A stretch of DNA of 64,000 nt, from NCBI GenBank assembly GCA_963971575.1, contig OZ020611.1, positions 182,356,535-182,420,534 of the forward strand, read 5' to 3'. The stretch is from Liopterus haemorrhoidalis (Eukaryota; Arthropoda; Insecta; Coleoptera; Dytiscidae). Of the stretch, positions 32,604-42,654 are shown one piece after another; the stretch's first letter is position 1; each line of letters begins with the position of its first letter. A model generated the notes under the pieces. The model worked only from the letters and a program-made list of their open reading frames with translations. It was not told where the DNA came from and did not search any database. A program made the translations under genes and the position numbers.

Positions 32604-34723
32604 CAGAGCCGGCGCGTCAAAAATTGCCACCTGAGGCGAACCAAGTTTATGCCGCCCTTTTACGCAGTTGCAGAGAGAAATGCACCGGCAAATGAGAATC
32701 AAAACACTTTTTTATAAATGCATGGATATAGAAATAAAATAAGCGCGAAATTTAGTATACGCAATGTTGTGTGATTTGCCAACAGGAAAATCTTTCCTTC
32801 ATGAAATCTATACAAATATCCACTAAGACTTAGTAGCTAAGTAATTGAAAAAGGTTACTTAAAAATTTTTGGATAAGTTAACCATTGACGTATATTCTAC
32901 CTCGTAATTATGTTGTTTCTTTGTACGCCAGATTCTGATCGGAGTTTAAGCTCGAAATCTGGAGATATTTCCATTGCGATAGCTATATCTTTGTAGGAGC
33001 AAGGAATTTGCTGGAATCCATCAAGACTATTAATTTTAAAATGAACTAACGCTTTTTGTTCTGATGTATTCCGACAAGACTGAAGTTGAGCTTTGTAATA
33101 ATTGTGATGCTATATTAATTTTAGACAACACGTACCATATAACTGCACACAAATTTACATTAAGATATTTTAAAAACCAGCGATTTACTAGTGGTTTTAG
33201 TATCGCTATCTCTGTTTATCCAACGAAATTTTTATAGTTATATACTTCCCCAAAATCATATCCTACTGGTTTTAATGCATCACTTCAACTTTCCATCTCG
33301 TAACACTAACACATTTTAAGGTTAGAGATATTATATAAGTTTGCTTAACGCTCTATCTGTTGGTGGAATTGATAAAATAAAAAAAATAAAAAAATGCACC
33401 ACTGACAAATAATAATATTGATAATAATTTCTCCTGTATCTGCTGCTGCTTTATTGACGTCAAGTTTCAGAGCTCAAACCAATAACCAAAATGGAGAGCG
33501 CAGGCCAAATATAAACCAAAACAAAATATATCACAAACATTAGCCTACGAGGGACAACGGGATTGCGGACGGAAAATTAACAATAACCTCAATAAAATTG
33601 CCTTTTAAGTTACCTATGAAACGTTATGCCATTTTCATTCATATAATGTATACCATTATAAAGACCTTATCACACTAGAGTTATTATTAACGTCTAGACC
33701 TGGAAATTTAAAGTTTTTGCATTCAAATCTTTTGTGTGTATATGAAAAAAAAATCTAGGTTTTAAAGACTTGGCAAATGGAACATGATTTAATTCCTCAG
33801 ACTTTCTATCCAGGATTTTCAAAACACGCTGCGTTTTTGTCTTTTGTTTACTTTGAGGTTAATTTGTTGTAAACAAAGAATTTCCAAGTCTTAAGTTGGT
33901 TTTATACAGTTCAATTGATTGATCAAATTTTTTGTCAATTAATTGAAAAATTTATTGGTAATCTTGGAAACAGAAGCATCACTTTACGCATCAATTTATT
34001 TATCAATCTTTTTGAAAACTTTTACATTACCAACTGTAAAACATATTGACATATTTGTAAAATATTGAATAAATCTTTACAAAGTTACGAGCTGTGAACA
34101 AAAACAAAAGAAATAATCTAGATGCTGGTAAATTAGAACGTTCGAAGTTCTGTCACATTTGAAAACGAAACACAAACAATATATTTCGAGGTTATGCTAC
34201 AACTAAACAGTTGGCAAAATCTTAACAGATAAAAATATACCTAAAATTCCCTAAAAAAATGATGAAAAATAGAACTTGTTCTGCTTTCAGTAACTTTTCA
34301 CAACGATTTATTCTAGAAAAATGTAAACAAATGATGTTGGCGACATATTTTGATGAAAATATACCTGTCAATCTTGGTTACTGGTCTGAGATTCTGAGAA
34401 TGTCGCAAAAAAGGAACAAATAAAGTTCTAGGATTTGGTTTTAAATTCATATTTCGCCACCAGAACGGGCATCTTTCATATTTGCTCCATTATCATAAGC
34501 TTGACTAGCTTCGGTGGTCCACAGCTAGGCACAATTGCAACATAAGCGTAAAGCCGGGCAGCTTTTCGTACAAAAAAGTTCTTTAAATGGTTTTTTGCCT
34601 ACAATTAACTTAGTTGTGCTACAGTGCAATGAATAAAAAATTTCTTTTAATGTGTGGTCCAAAAATGCCAACCTTATGAAAATGCCGCTTGAGGCGATTG
34701 CCTTAACCCACGGGTCGGCCCTG
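32604..34723. mobile_element. hAT-like element, 2.1 kb, non-autonomous or decayed
   Basis: Ends cagagccggcgcgtcaaaaa and ..cacgggtcggccctg with complementary inner blocks (cacctgaggcg at the left, cgcttgaggcg at the right). The flanks TCTGTCTT (32596-32603) and CCTGTCTT (34724-34731) are an 8-bp duplication with one change. No hAT transposase motif was recognised in the body. At about 33660 it contains one end of the TTA-flanked MITE family seen complete at 54349. Confidence 0.78.
33659..33900. repeat. Partial copy of the MITE complete at 54349-54712
   Basis: 'ccttatcacactagagttat' and the following 'cgtctagacctggaaatt', 'aggttttaaagacttggcaa' match the left ~200 bp of the 54.3-kb element; its right end is missing here. 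Confidence 0.6.
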
Positions 34724-34731
34724 CCTGTCTT

Positions 34732-35361
34732 GGTTATTGTAGGGTAATGTTCGAAAATCCCCGAGCAATTTCTGCATATCCCCTGTATTAAGTTTGGGTA
34801 AAACGTCATTAAACCCACGTTTATCAGTCATCAAGTGATAGACAAACTAACGATAGCCTGACAGATAAAAGTCGATATTTTTTGCACTTAATTACGGGTA
34901 TTCAAAAAAGGACTCGACTTATCAACTTCCTGTCACATCATACTCAGGATATCTAGAAAATGTTCATTAAGATCATTGTATTCTATACCTCATAAGTTTA
35001 TGCAGCGTTTTGCAGTAAATTAAAAGAACAGACCAAGTAAATAAATATTAAATGTATATATTTTATTAAATAAGTAAACATGATGATATTATGATTTATT
35101 AATAGATGTAAATTAAGATGTACTGTGTATTCAGTCACTAATCCGTAATTGTTTCAGGATTTATTTTAGTAAGGAGAGGGGTAATATTTGTCTATTTCTT
35201 TTACTCTAAGATAATATTGTTTCGGCCAAGGCTGTATACAGAATAAACTAAATTACACGATGCTGATTCAAGTTTCAATGCCTTTGATTAATAAAATTGT
35301 TAGTAATTCTGTTGATATTTTCACTCATATATATATACACCTAAGGAATAAATGTTTATAT
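34732..35361. other. Intergenic stretch, nothing recognised
   Basis: AT-rich, no ORF with a recognisable domain and no paired inverted repeats. Confidence 0.4.
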
Positions 35362-35502
35362 CAGTGGTTCTGAATGAAAGTGTCGCGACATACTGGTGTA
35401 ATAAATTAAAGACCCCGTTTTAATTCTGGAATCCCATTGATGAATGACCAATCGCAAGTTTATTTAAATTTCCACTTATCGGCAAGTGAATTATTTACCT
35501 TA

Positions 35503-35892
35503 AAGCTGTGTTCAGAGCTCTTAACTTAGTAAACTGTAGATTATAGCTTGTGCACTGTTGATGGTCACTAACAAATTTGTCATATGCAACCATTCCGACC
35601 TCTAAATTTAATACGTTGTCGATTGTGTTTAGTTTTCTAAACTTTGTAGTTAGTGAGTTGTTTTAATAAGACAGACATATAAACATATTGGCTATCTCAG
35701 TCTATATCGGAGAGAACGTTCACATTGTATGCCTTTACATAACCTAACAAAATGTCGTTGCGCCAAATCTCGTAATAACAAATCTCGCCCAAAATTACAA
35801 AGGCTAACAGTAAATGTGATCAATTTAGGTAATTAGGTTAGGTTTAGTTAATAAAAATCTAGGACAGCACAATTAGGAAAACGATAATAAGT
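35503..35892. mobile_element. TA-flanked MITE, AAGCTGCGTTCAGAGCTC family, 3'-truncated copy
   Basis: Starts aagctgtgttcagagctctt after TA and follows the complete copy at 58319-58864 for about 380 bp (ctaaatttaatacgttgtcg; agacagacatataaacatat; gcgcca). It stops at ..aggaaaacgataata, exactly where the GT element begins; the remaining ~150 bp are not found on the other side. Confidence 0.75.
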
Positions 35893-36617
35893 TACTTGCC
35901 CGACCTTAATATATAAGGGGCAAGTATTGTAACCGCGAAAATTTTCGATGTCGAGATTTTTACGGATGACCACGTTTCATGGTCCAGGGAATCCAAAAAA
36001 CCTATTTTCGAAGTGCCGTCCGTATGTGTGTGTGTGTGTGTGTGTCTGTGTGTCTGTGTGTCTGTGTTTATACACGATAACTCAAAAACGGTTTAACTTA
36101 AAGAGTTCGTTCTGGTACTAAAAAATTCTCCTATTAAATGGGAAGAACCCTATTGTTTTTTATGAAAATCGGTTGACTAGAAATGGGAGTTTACTCGTGT
36201 CGATTTTAATATTTTTGCGAATATTTAGCAACAGAAAAATATTTCGAAAAAATTTATTGAACAAAAGTTACTATAAATGCAATAACTAATAACTTTTATT
36301 TGAGACGTTTTTTGATAAATCGAAAAATTTCGAAAATTTTTTGTAAAATTATTTAAAATTTTTCCAAATTATTTAAAATTTTTCCAAGTCTCAATTTTTT
36401 CATACTTATATGTAACGTTTCCATGGTCATGATAATTAATTCGTAACTAGTAAAGCAAGCCTTGGACAAAAATTTGTATAGAACATAATTTGATGTATTT
36501 TTGAAGATTTATCTAAATATTTAAAAAAATTTTTTTTTTTTTTAGTTTACATTATTTTTTAAATATTTTTTTTATGGGAGGGCAAGTCTAGCGGAGGTTT
36601 CCTTTCGCCACTGGTTT
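35893..36617 (-). mobile_element. GT-microsatellite element copy 4, full length
   Basis: Terminal hairpin ACTTGCCC..GGGCAAGT at 35894-35925, GT tract at about 36023-36070, end gggagggcaagtctagcgg..gccactggttt. It is almost identical to copy 2 at 7130-7812 over its whole length, apart from a small tandem duplication (aaaattatttaaaatttttcc twice, 36350-36385), so these two copies moved recently. Confidence 0.8.
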
Positions 36618-36694
36618 ACAATATAACCAAGCTTATAAAAGTCAGTAATACACTATAAAAATCACCAAAATAACCAGATTTAGTTTGTCCTTAC

Positions 36695-37838
36695 AAAAGT
36701 GAGCGGCTTATACCGTCGTTTATTTGTCTGTCTGCCTGTCTGTTGGGTAGGAGTTGTGGTCAAACAGTTAGATCTAGAAAGTTTAAATTTGGCATGCTTG
36801 TCCACCTCTTTAGTCCACATATAGCAAACTAATTGAGAGTTCAAAAAAAGTACCTCGCGGGAGAAATATAAATAAATATTTAATTTCATCTAGAAAATAA
36901 TTATTTTGAAAATTTTGAATAGGATATTAAATGAAATCTCTTAATGCGTGGATAAACCAACACATATTTATTTTTGAAACTTTTTTTTTGTATCTATTTC
37001 CCATTGGGATTGGTCTAAAAATGTCAAAAATTATCACATTGATGGGAACCGGAATAGTTCAACTGGAATTTTTGATCAGATTAGTTTTTCGAAAAATATT
37101 TAATTTTTGTGTCGTTGAAATTATTTTAATAAAATTTATTGTGTGGTATCTAAAGAAAGCTTTTAAGACGTAGATTAAGGAACGAAAAGGAGTTTTTTTT
37201 TTTATTTTAAGGCGGCTTTTGTCCCACACCCTACTAGGGTTTTTAGATTAACTCCCCAAAGTATTAAAAATATGATTATTTTTTTTTGAGTAAAGCACAT
37301 TAAAGTGAACCGGGATAATACAACCGGATTTTTTTTTAAAGTTTTTCTACTCCTTGCTACCAATATTTAATTGACTAACTGGAAAACTTAATTAAGTTCG
37401 CCTGTAAATCGCTAGATGGAAGCACATGGAATGTTTTTTTTTTTTAAGTTTAGCGAATTTTACGATTTTTAATGTGTAGTAGGAATGACGAGAATTAAAA
37501 ATTTCTGGAACCAGGTACCCGATATCATTGCCCACTACCTGTTAATTATTTGCTATTTCCATTAATTACCCGCTTCCAACTTTTCATTTTTCTAAATAAG
37601 GAAAAAGGATGGGCAATTTTTTTTACAACTAAATGCTCGTAGCTAAACATATACTCAAAATACTACTCAATTGCCTGTTAATAGTTAACGGGTAATGGGT
37701 AGAAAACGGGTAGCGAGTGATTACAATCAGATCCGGGTACAATCTTAACGGGTCGGGTAGCGGGTACCCACAATTTGTTGCCACTTGCTAGGTACCTACA
37801 AAACCCTGTAATGTGTGAAAAACCACACTTCACATACA
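36695..37838 (+). repeat. PAL-family copy E
   Basis: From 'gtcgtttatttgtctgtctg' and 'atttggcatgcttgtccacc' through 'gatattaaatgaaatctctt' and two units of the 'gaaccgg[g]ata..caac' motif (37046 and 37307), to the terminus aggtacctacaaaaccctgt and the palindrome gtgtgaaaaaccacacttcac (37818 on). An inserted or variable stretch at 37500-37790 has gggtacc/gggtag-type degenerate tandem motifs (acgggtagcgagtg, cgggtcgggtagcggg). Confidence 0.7.
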
Positions 37839-38474
37839 TTTTTTTTTTTTTACTTTTAACGTTTTTATTGAATAGTGACTAGTAGATACTGAACAAATAA
37901 TCTGATCCTTGACTTCTTTATTTTTTTTCAAATGAAAAAGAGTAAGTAACTATTTTTAATTTACCGACAATCGTTCTTATATTATTTTTTAGCAATACAC
38001 CACTTGTTGTTGATAGTAATGAATGTTAATTAAGTTTTTTTTTTTTCAAAATTTTACCAGTTTTAATTTTATTTAAAAATACGACCAATTATGAAACAAC
38101 CTAATATATAGTACAAAGCTATTTTTAAGAAGACACCCGCCTATAAATGTGCCACGACTACCGTGTTTAGAACCACTGGTTTTATGAATGAAGACGAAGT
38201 CTCGATGTATAGAACTGATACAGTCAAGCTCTTAACAAATTTGGGAGTTTCTCAGTATATTTTATACTATTTGAATGAAAGATTGAATGTTCATTTTAAT
38301 TTCAAAATACCTATTTAAGGCTGGTTTACAGTATTTCTGAGGATTAAGCAGTTACAAAAATGTGTCACAAAAGTAGTATTATGCAGTAGTCAAAGTAAAA
38401 AAGAAGTACAGGAATCAATCCATTAACGCCGATTCTATTAGTACGAGATTCAAATTATCGCTTATTATTAGGAG

Positions 38475-39490
38475 GTTGCATTGAAAGTCGAATTTTTTGT
38501 GTTTTTTTGAGTATTTATTTCAATAACAAAATGCGTGAATACATTAATCAAAGTATTGACACTCGCAAGCTATGACTTTTTCCCACTTTTCTAGTAGAAG
38601 TTGAATTTCGCGACGAAACAATGGTCTGTTATTTGACCCAATCAATTCAACAACCTGATTTTTGACTTCTCCGTAGTTATGGAAATGTGTATCTTCTAAA
38701 GCGTATTGCATCGATCGGATCAATGTGTAATTGCTTGGAACCAGGTCCGGAGAATACGATGAATGAGAACATACCATTCGAGCTCGGTGGGGCAACATGG
38801 GGCCAAGCAATGTCATGGAGAATAATCACTTTCCAGCGACTTGATGCGATTGATGGTCGTATCCCATCAATTATCATTCAAATGTTCCAATTGTTATAAA
38901 GTTCGGCGGTGTTGTTTCTTTTGGTCTTAACAGCTCAATACACGACATTCTCCATATCCCATGAAATAGAGAGCATTGCTTTGTGACCGTGGATGTTTCG
39001 CTTTGATGTCGACGTTGATGGTTGACCAGGATCAACCCATGATTGCTCATCTTGCCATTTCGGTTTGTCGAAACAGATCAATTTTTCATCGCTGGTCACA
39101 ATACGCCACAAGAAACTCTTCTTTTATGCCTTGCAAGTAAAGAAATCGAAATGTTCAAACGATTAGCAATAGCATTTTCGGTCAATTCATGTGGCAGCCA
39201 TTTCCCTTCTTTCTGGATCTCTCCCATGGCTTGGTAACGTCGTGAAATGGTTGATTTATCGAATTCGAGCTGTTGAGCCAATTCTTTGAATGTTTGAGCA
39301 GGGTTTTCTTCTAGTAGAGCTTGCAGTTGTTCATCTACGAACTTTTTCAATTACCTGGCCATTGTTTGTTGTAACCTCATAATCGTCACCTTTGAATCGT
39401 CGAAACCAATCTCTATATACTGTTTCCGATGGAGAACATCGGAAGCTTCAAACAATAGGTAACCCCTTTTAAGATTGCAGCGCCAAAGTG
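38475..39490 (-). mobile_element. Mariner element 1 (degenerate)
   Basis: The minus-strand transposase pieces run from about 39430 to 38544. They include an HTH region (LLEENPAQTFKELAQQLEFD, STISRRYQAMGEIQKEGKWL), then a DEKLI..FDKPKWQDEQSWVD region read across stops, and SYSPDLVPSNYTLIRSMQYA with a YGEVKNQVVEL tail. These are the D,D34D mariner signature segments. The N-terminus is at about 39430-39350 with a stop. Multiple stops and frame changes show it is inactive. The termini are approximate: 'ggaggttgcattgaaagtc' at 38472 is a likely end, and the right end is unclear. Confidence 0.82.
38544..39430 (-). pseudogene. Mariner transposase, multiple stops
   Basis: Three separately open stretches (39350-39096, 38877-38677, 38816-38544, in two frames) together cover the two HTH motifs, the catalytic core and the C-terminus of a mariner transposase. 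The frame shifts between the second and third stretch. The third catalytic aspartate is kept in YSPDLVPSN. A small frameshifted overlap at 38677-38816 explains the two competing minus-strand frames there. Confidence 0.78.
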
Positions 39491-39499
39491 GCAAAATCG

Positions 39500-40476
39500 A
39501 AACTAAATAGACAATAACATCTTTTTAACTTATGGATAATACGTTGTAATCTGACATTTAGAAAGAGTTTATTAATATTTTTGTCTTGATTTATGTTTTC
39601 TTAATAAATATCATACTTATGCCAAACAGATACAAAATCTAAAAATCCAAACGAATGTAAGACGTGTGTGAGAACAATAACAAAATTGTCTATTTGGTTA
39701 GTTTAACATAATTCCGCCTCTTATGACCATTAGCCTGTCGATGAACCTCAGCTGAACTTTTTTTCAAATCAGAGTAGTGTAGTGGTACACATCGGAAAAA
39801 TAACTACCGCGTTCCATTTTAATTCGGTTATAGAAAAACAGTTGTGTATACAAACGATGACGTCTGATGACTGAATTTTAGTAGGAAATGTTCATGCGTC
39901 AAAATGACACAAGAGACATCTGTGAGTGCCCACAACATACGCACCTAGAGCCATCTACACGTGAACAGCGGCTTTCAATGCAACCTCCTATTATCATAAG
40001 CGACCAAGCGATTAGCGCAAATCAAAATTTAAAAATTATTAACAGATATAGCATCCAATTTTATATAGATTAATTTTGATTAGCGCCTTTTCGAATAGTG
40101 CGCTACTTTTACTAAACTATATAATCGCGTTAATTGCGAGATTCCTGTATTAGTTTTATTTTTCACAAATATGCTAGCTATTGTCTGAATAAATTGTACC
40201 TCAGTATTAAAATGGATGCAAAAGAACACAAAATCTATATTTTTGGGACAGTCATAAGTCAAAATAAAATAAAATAAGAGCATTTTTGCTAACTTCTTGT
40301 TCCCTGTACTGTAATTCAGTCGCTTTGCGCCGCATGATAGGAAACCACCACAGGTATGCGTGCACTGGCAGCAGTAATCAGGCAGTAGAACCGAAGAAGT
40401 TTCTTGCAATCAAGTAATCACGTAACAATCTGTTTACAATAATGTAACTTGGTTATTCATAGTTTTTTTTTTTCAG
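39500..40476. other. Interval upstream of the 40.5-kb exon, nothing recognised
   Basis: No coding exon could be supported. The frame at 39888-40073 (+) and the frame at 40080-40409 (-) have no domain I recognise. It may be an intron of the gene ending at 40632. Confidence 0.4.
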
Positions 40477-40632
40477 CTAAAATATGGACTTTTGATTGGA
40501 CTTTTATTGGATATTAATGTATGTGTGCAGACTAGTCACCTGTTTGTCATTTGCTTGAAGGATTCTCAAGTTTTGCAGGTATATAGAAAGTACCCAGAAA
40601 GTCTTCCAGAATCACCTAAGAACTGTAGCTGA
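40477..40632 (+). CDS. Probable terminal coding exon of an unidentified gene
   Basis: A strong acceptor (agttttttttttttcag) precedes an open frame of 51 codons ending in TGA at 40630-40632; in the other two phases stops appear within a few codons. The peptide starts LKYGLLIGLLLDINVCVQTS, with a hydrophobic first half, continues HLFVICLKDSQVLQVYRKYP and ends in a proline/serine-rich tail. I do not recognise the family. An AATAAA lies about 130 bp after the stop, so acceptor, frame, stop and poly(A) signal are consistent with a last exon on the plus strand. Upstream exons were not found in this window; they could lie in 22.8-40.4 kb, hidden between repeats. It is not a continuation of the GPCPD1-like gene, which has its own stop and poly(A) signal. 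Confidence 0.55.
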   Translation, partial: LKYGLLIGLLLDINVCVQTSHLFVICLKDSQVLQVYRKYPESLPESPKNCS

Positions 40633-40758
40633 ACTGACCATCTCATCAAAGTGAAGAATGTGCTTTAAATGAAAAATGTCGATATTAATGTTTTAGTTTT
40701 CTTGTAATACTAATTTATTTTACCATGTAGTATTGAAAAGTGTACATATCATATTTTT

Positions 40759-40764
40759 AATAAA
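40759..40764 (+). terminator. AATAAA poly(A) signal after the 40.5-kb exon
   Basis: Canonical hexamer in AT-rich 3' sequence, about 130 bp after the stop codon at 40632. Confidence 0.5.
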
Positions 40765-40799
40765 AATATATATTTATTGAGGAAGGCTTCTAGAATATC

Positions 40800-41574
40800 T
40801 TACTATTTTCTAAATGAATTACTTATTCCTTTTAACTCTTCTATTGCGTTGTCATAAAATATTTTCCTCTTTCGGCAACAAATTGTAATTACTTATAAAT
40901 GATACAAATAACTCATCATTCTTGTTTTTACCTGTGTGTAGTGTGGCTTGAGAGCGGTGACATAAACATGGAAATGCTTACTGTTTTTTATATAATTATA
41001 ATGATTAAATTTCCGACAAACTTAAGCTTTAAACTCATTTTAATTTTCTTCCGTAGGCAAAGTTTTTAAATGTACAATTGGCACCTTTTAAATTGCAGCT
41101 GAAATTGCCAGCTTCTCCAATTTTGTGGATAACTAATTTGTATGAAATTTCACCGAACAACGCCAATGACTCAAAATAATGACCTGCAAGGAAAGATTCC
41201 ATTTCGTTACAATTTTATATCTACATAGATCCAGCCATTTAGTGAATTGTCGACTTTTATTTCTTAACCCTCAGTATTTGGACGATTGTACTATAAACAC
41301 CTATTACAATTTTAATAAAATGAAATACACACATTTTAATGTAACACAATATAATTACCTCTTGATATGAATGTTTTGAACATATTTTTTAAAGAAACTA
41401 GAAGTGTACGATCCCCAATAGAGATTTAACCTTCAATATGGCATCACCACACCATTGTATACCGTTCCGGACGGAAGGGGTTATTGTCCATAAATAATTT
41501 TGTAACTTAAGTCAAAAAATGATAGTTAAAGTTACATAACGTTAAATAAAAATCGGTTTAGAATTAATTTATAC
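40800..41574. other. Intergenic stretch, nothing recognised
   Basis: AT-rich; no domain-bearing ORF, inverted repeat pair or tRNA-like structure was seen. Confidence 0.4.
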
Positions 41575-42450
41575 AGAGCATAGAAATAGAAAGAAGTCGT
41601 AAGGGGCCGAATCTAGAGAATAGGGTACATAAAGGAGAAATTTGTAGCGCAATTTGGCCGTTGCAATGACGGATAAGTAAACTGATGCATCGTCATGGTG
41701 GAACAGATCTTTTTTTCAGACAAACGGGGCCGCTTCATCAATTCAACGTATAATAGATCCAATAATGTGGCATAATATTGTCCCTTTTCCAGAATGTCGA
41801 TGAAGATTATGCCTGCGAATCTCACAAAATAGTGGTCATGACCTTTCCGACCGAGGGAACCCTTTTTGGAGCACATACGCCAGGAGAAATCCACTGTTTT
41901 GACTGTTCTTTCATTTCTGGTGTGTAGTGATGGTTCCAAGTTTCATCAACGGTTATGAAACGTTGCAAAAACTCATTTGGATGGACCTTGTATATGTCCA
42001 AACATAGCTTCGAAATGGTTACACGATTCCGTTTTTTAATCCACTGTGAGCAGACGCGGAAGACATCTTGCCAATAGCTTTTTCATGCCCAAATGCTCGT
42101 GCAGGATATGAAACACACTTTCGTCTGAGATGTTTACCATCTTGGCTATCTCGCGTATCTTCTCTCGGTGGCCGTCCAACACGATATCATGGATTTTATT
42201 GACGATCTGTCCAGTTGGGATCTCATTCGGACATCCTGGGCGCAAATCATTCATGCTCGTACGACTGCAACGAAATGCAGTGAACCATTCCTTAAGACCG
42301 AGCAGAATTCCCATAGTAATTTTTTAGCTTTAGCCTACAGTTTCCTTAATAGTTTTTCCAAGCAAAAAGTAGTGCTTCATCAACACACGGAATTCACTTT
42401 TTTACATTGTAGCAAAAAAAAATCCGCTTCTAAACTCTGTTAAAAATGTA
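41575..42450 (-). mobile_element. Mariner element 2 (truncated at the 3' end of the gene)
   Basis: On the minus strand from about 42320: RPGCPNEIPTGQIVNKIHD, VLDGHREKIREIAKMVNISD and SVFHILHEHLGMKKLLARCL (the second HTH and adjoining WVPR-like region, here ARCLPR), then after stops the core (ERTVKTVDFSWRMCSKKG..HDHYFVRFAGIIFIDILEKG) and finally a YPILDSAPYDFFLF-like reading at about 41640-41585, the third-aspartate region of mariners. The element stops there: the C-terminal ~60 residues and one terminal repeat are missing. A different subfamily from mariner 1 and mariner 3 by wording. Confidence 0.8.
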
Positions 42451-42654
42451 TTATTTCACGGATCTGTTTGGAAATTTAGTGTGTATGTTTACAAAGAATG
42501 GCAAATATCAGAAAGCATGTCAAACTTGCGATTTGAGCGCCATCTCTTATCAAAGTCACTGAAGTATAAGTAATAAAATGTAAAAATAAAATGAATAAAT
42601 TTGGTTTAACAAAATATTTATTATAATGAACTTCTATGGATAAAGAAGTTTATA

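Larger units (their letters stand above)
35362..38178. mobile_element. hAT-like element filled with three younger insertions
   Basis: Left end cagtggttctgaatgaaagt and right end ..gtttagaaccactg are complementary over the terminal 13 bp, with cgcgacat / tgccacgac inside. Flanks gtttatat and gttttatg resemble a decayed 8-bp duplication. Within these ends lie, in order, a TAAAGCTGCG-type MITE fragment (35503-35892), GT element copy 4 (35893-36617) and a PAL copy (36695-37838). No transposase is left. Confidence 0.6.
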
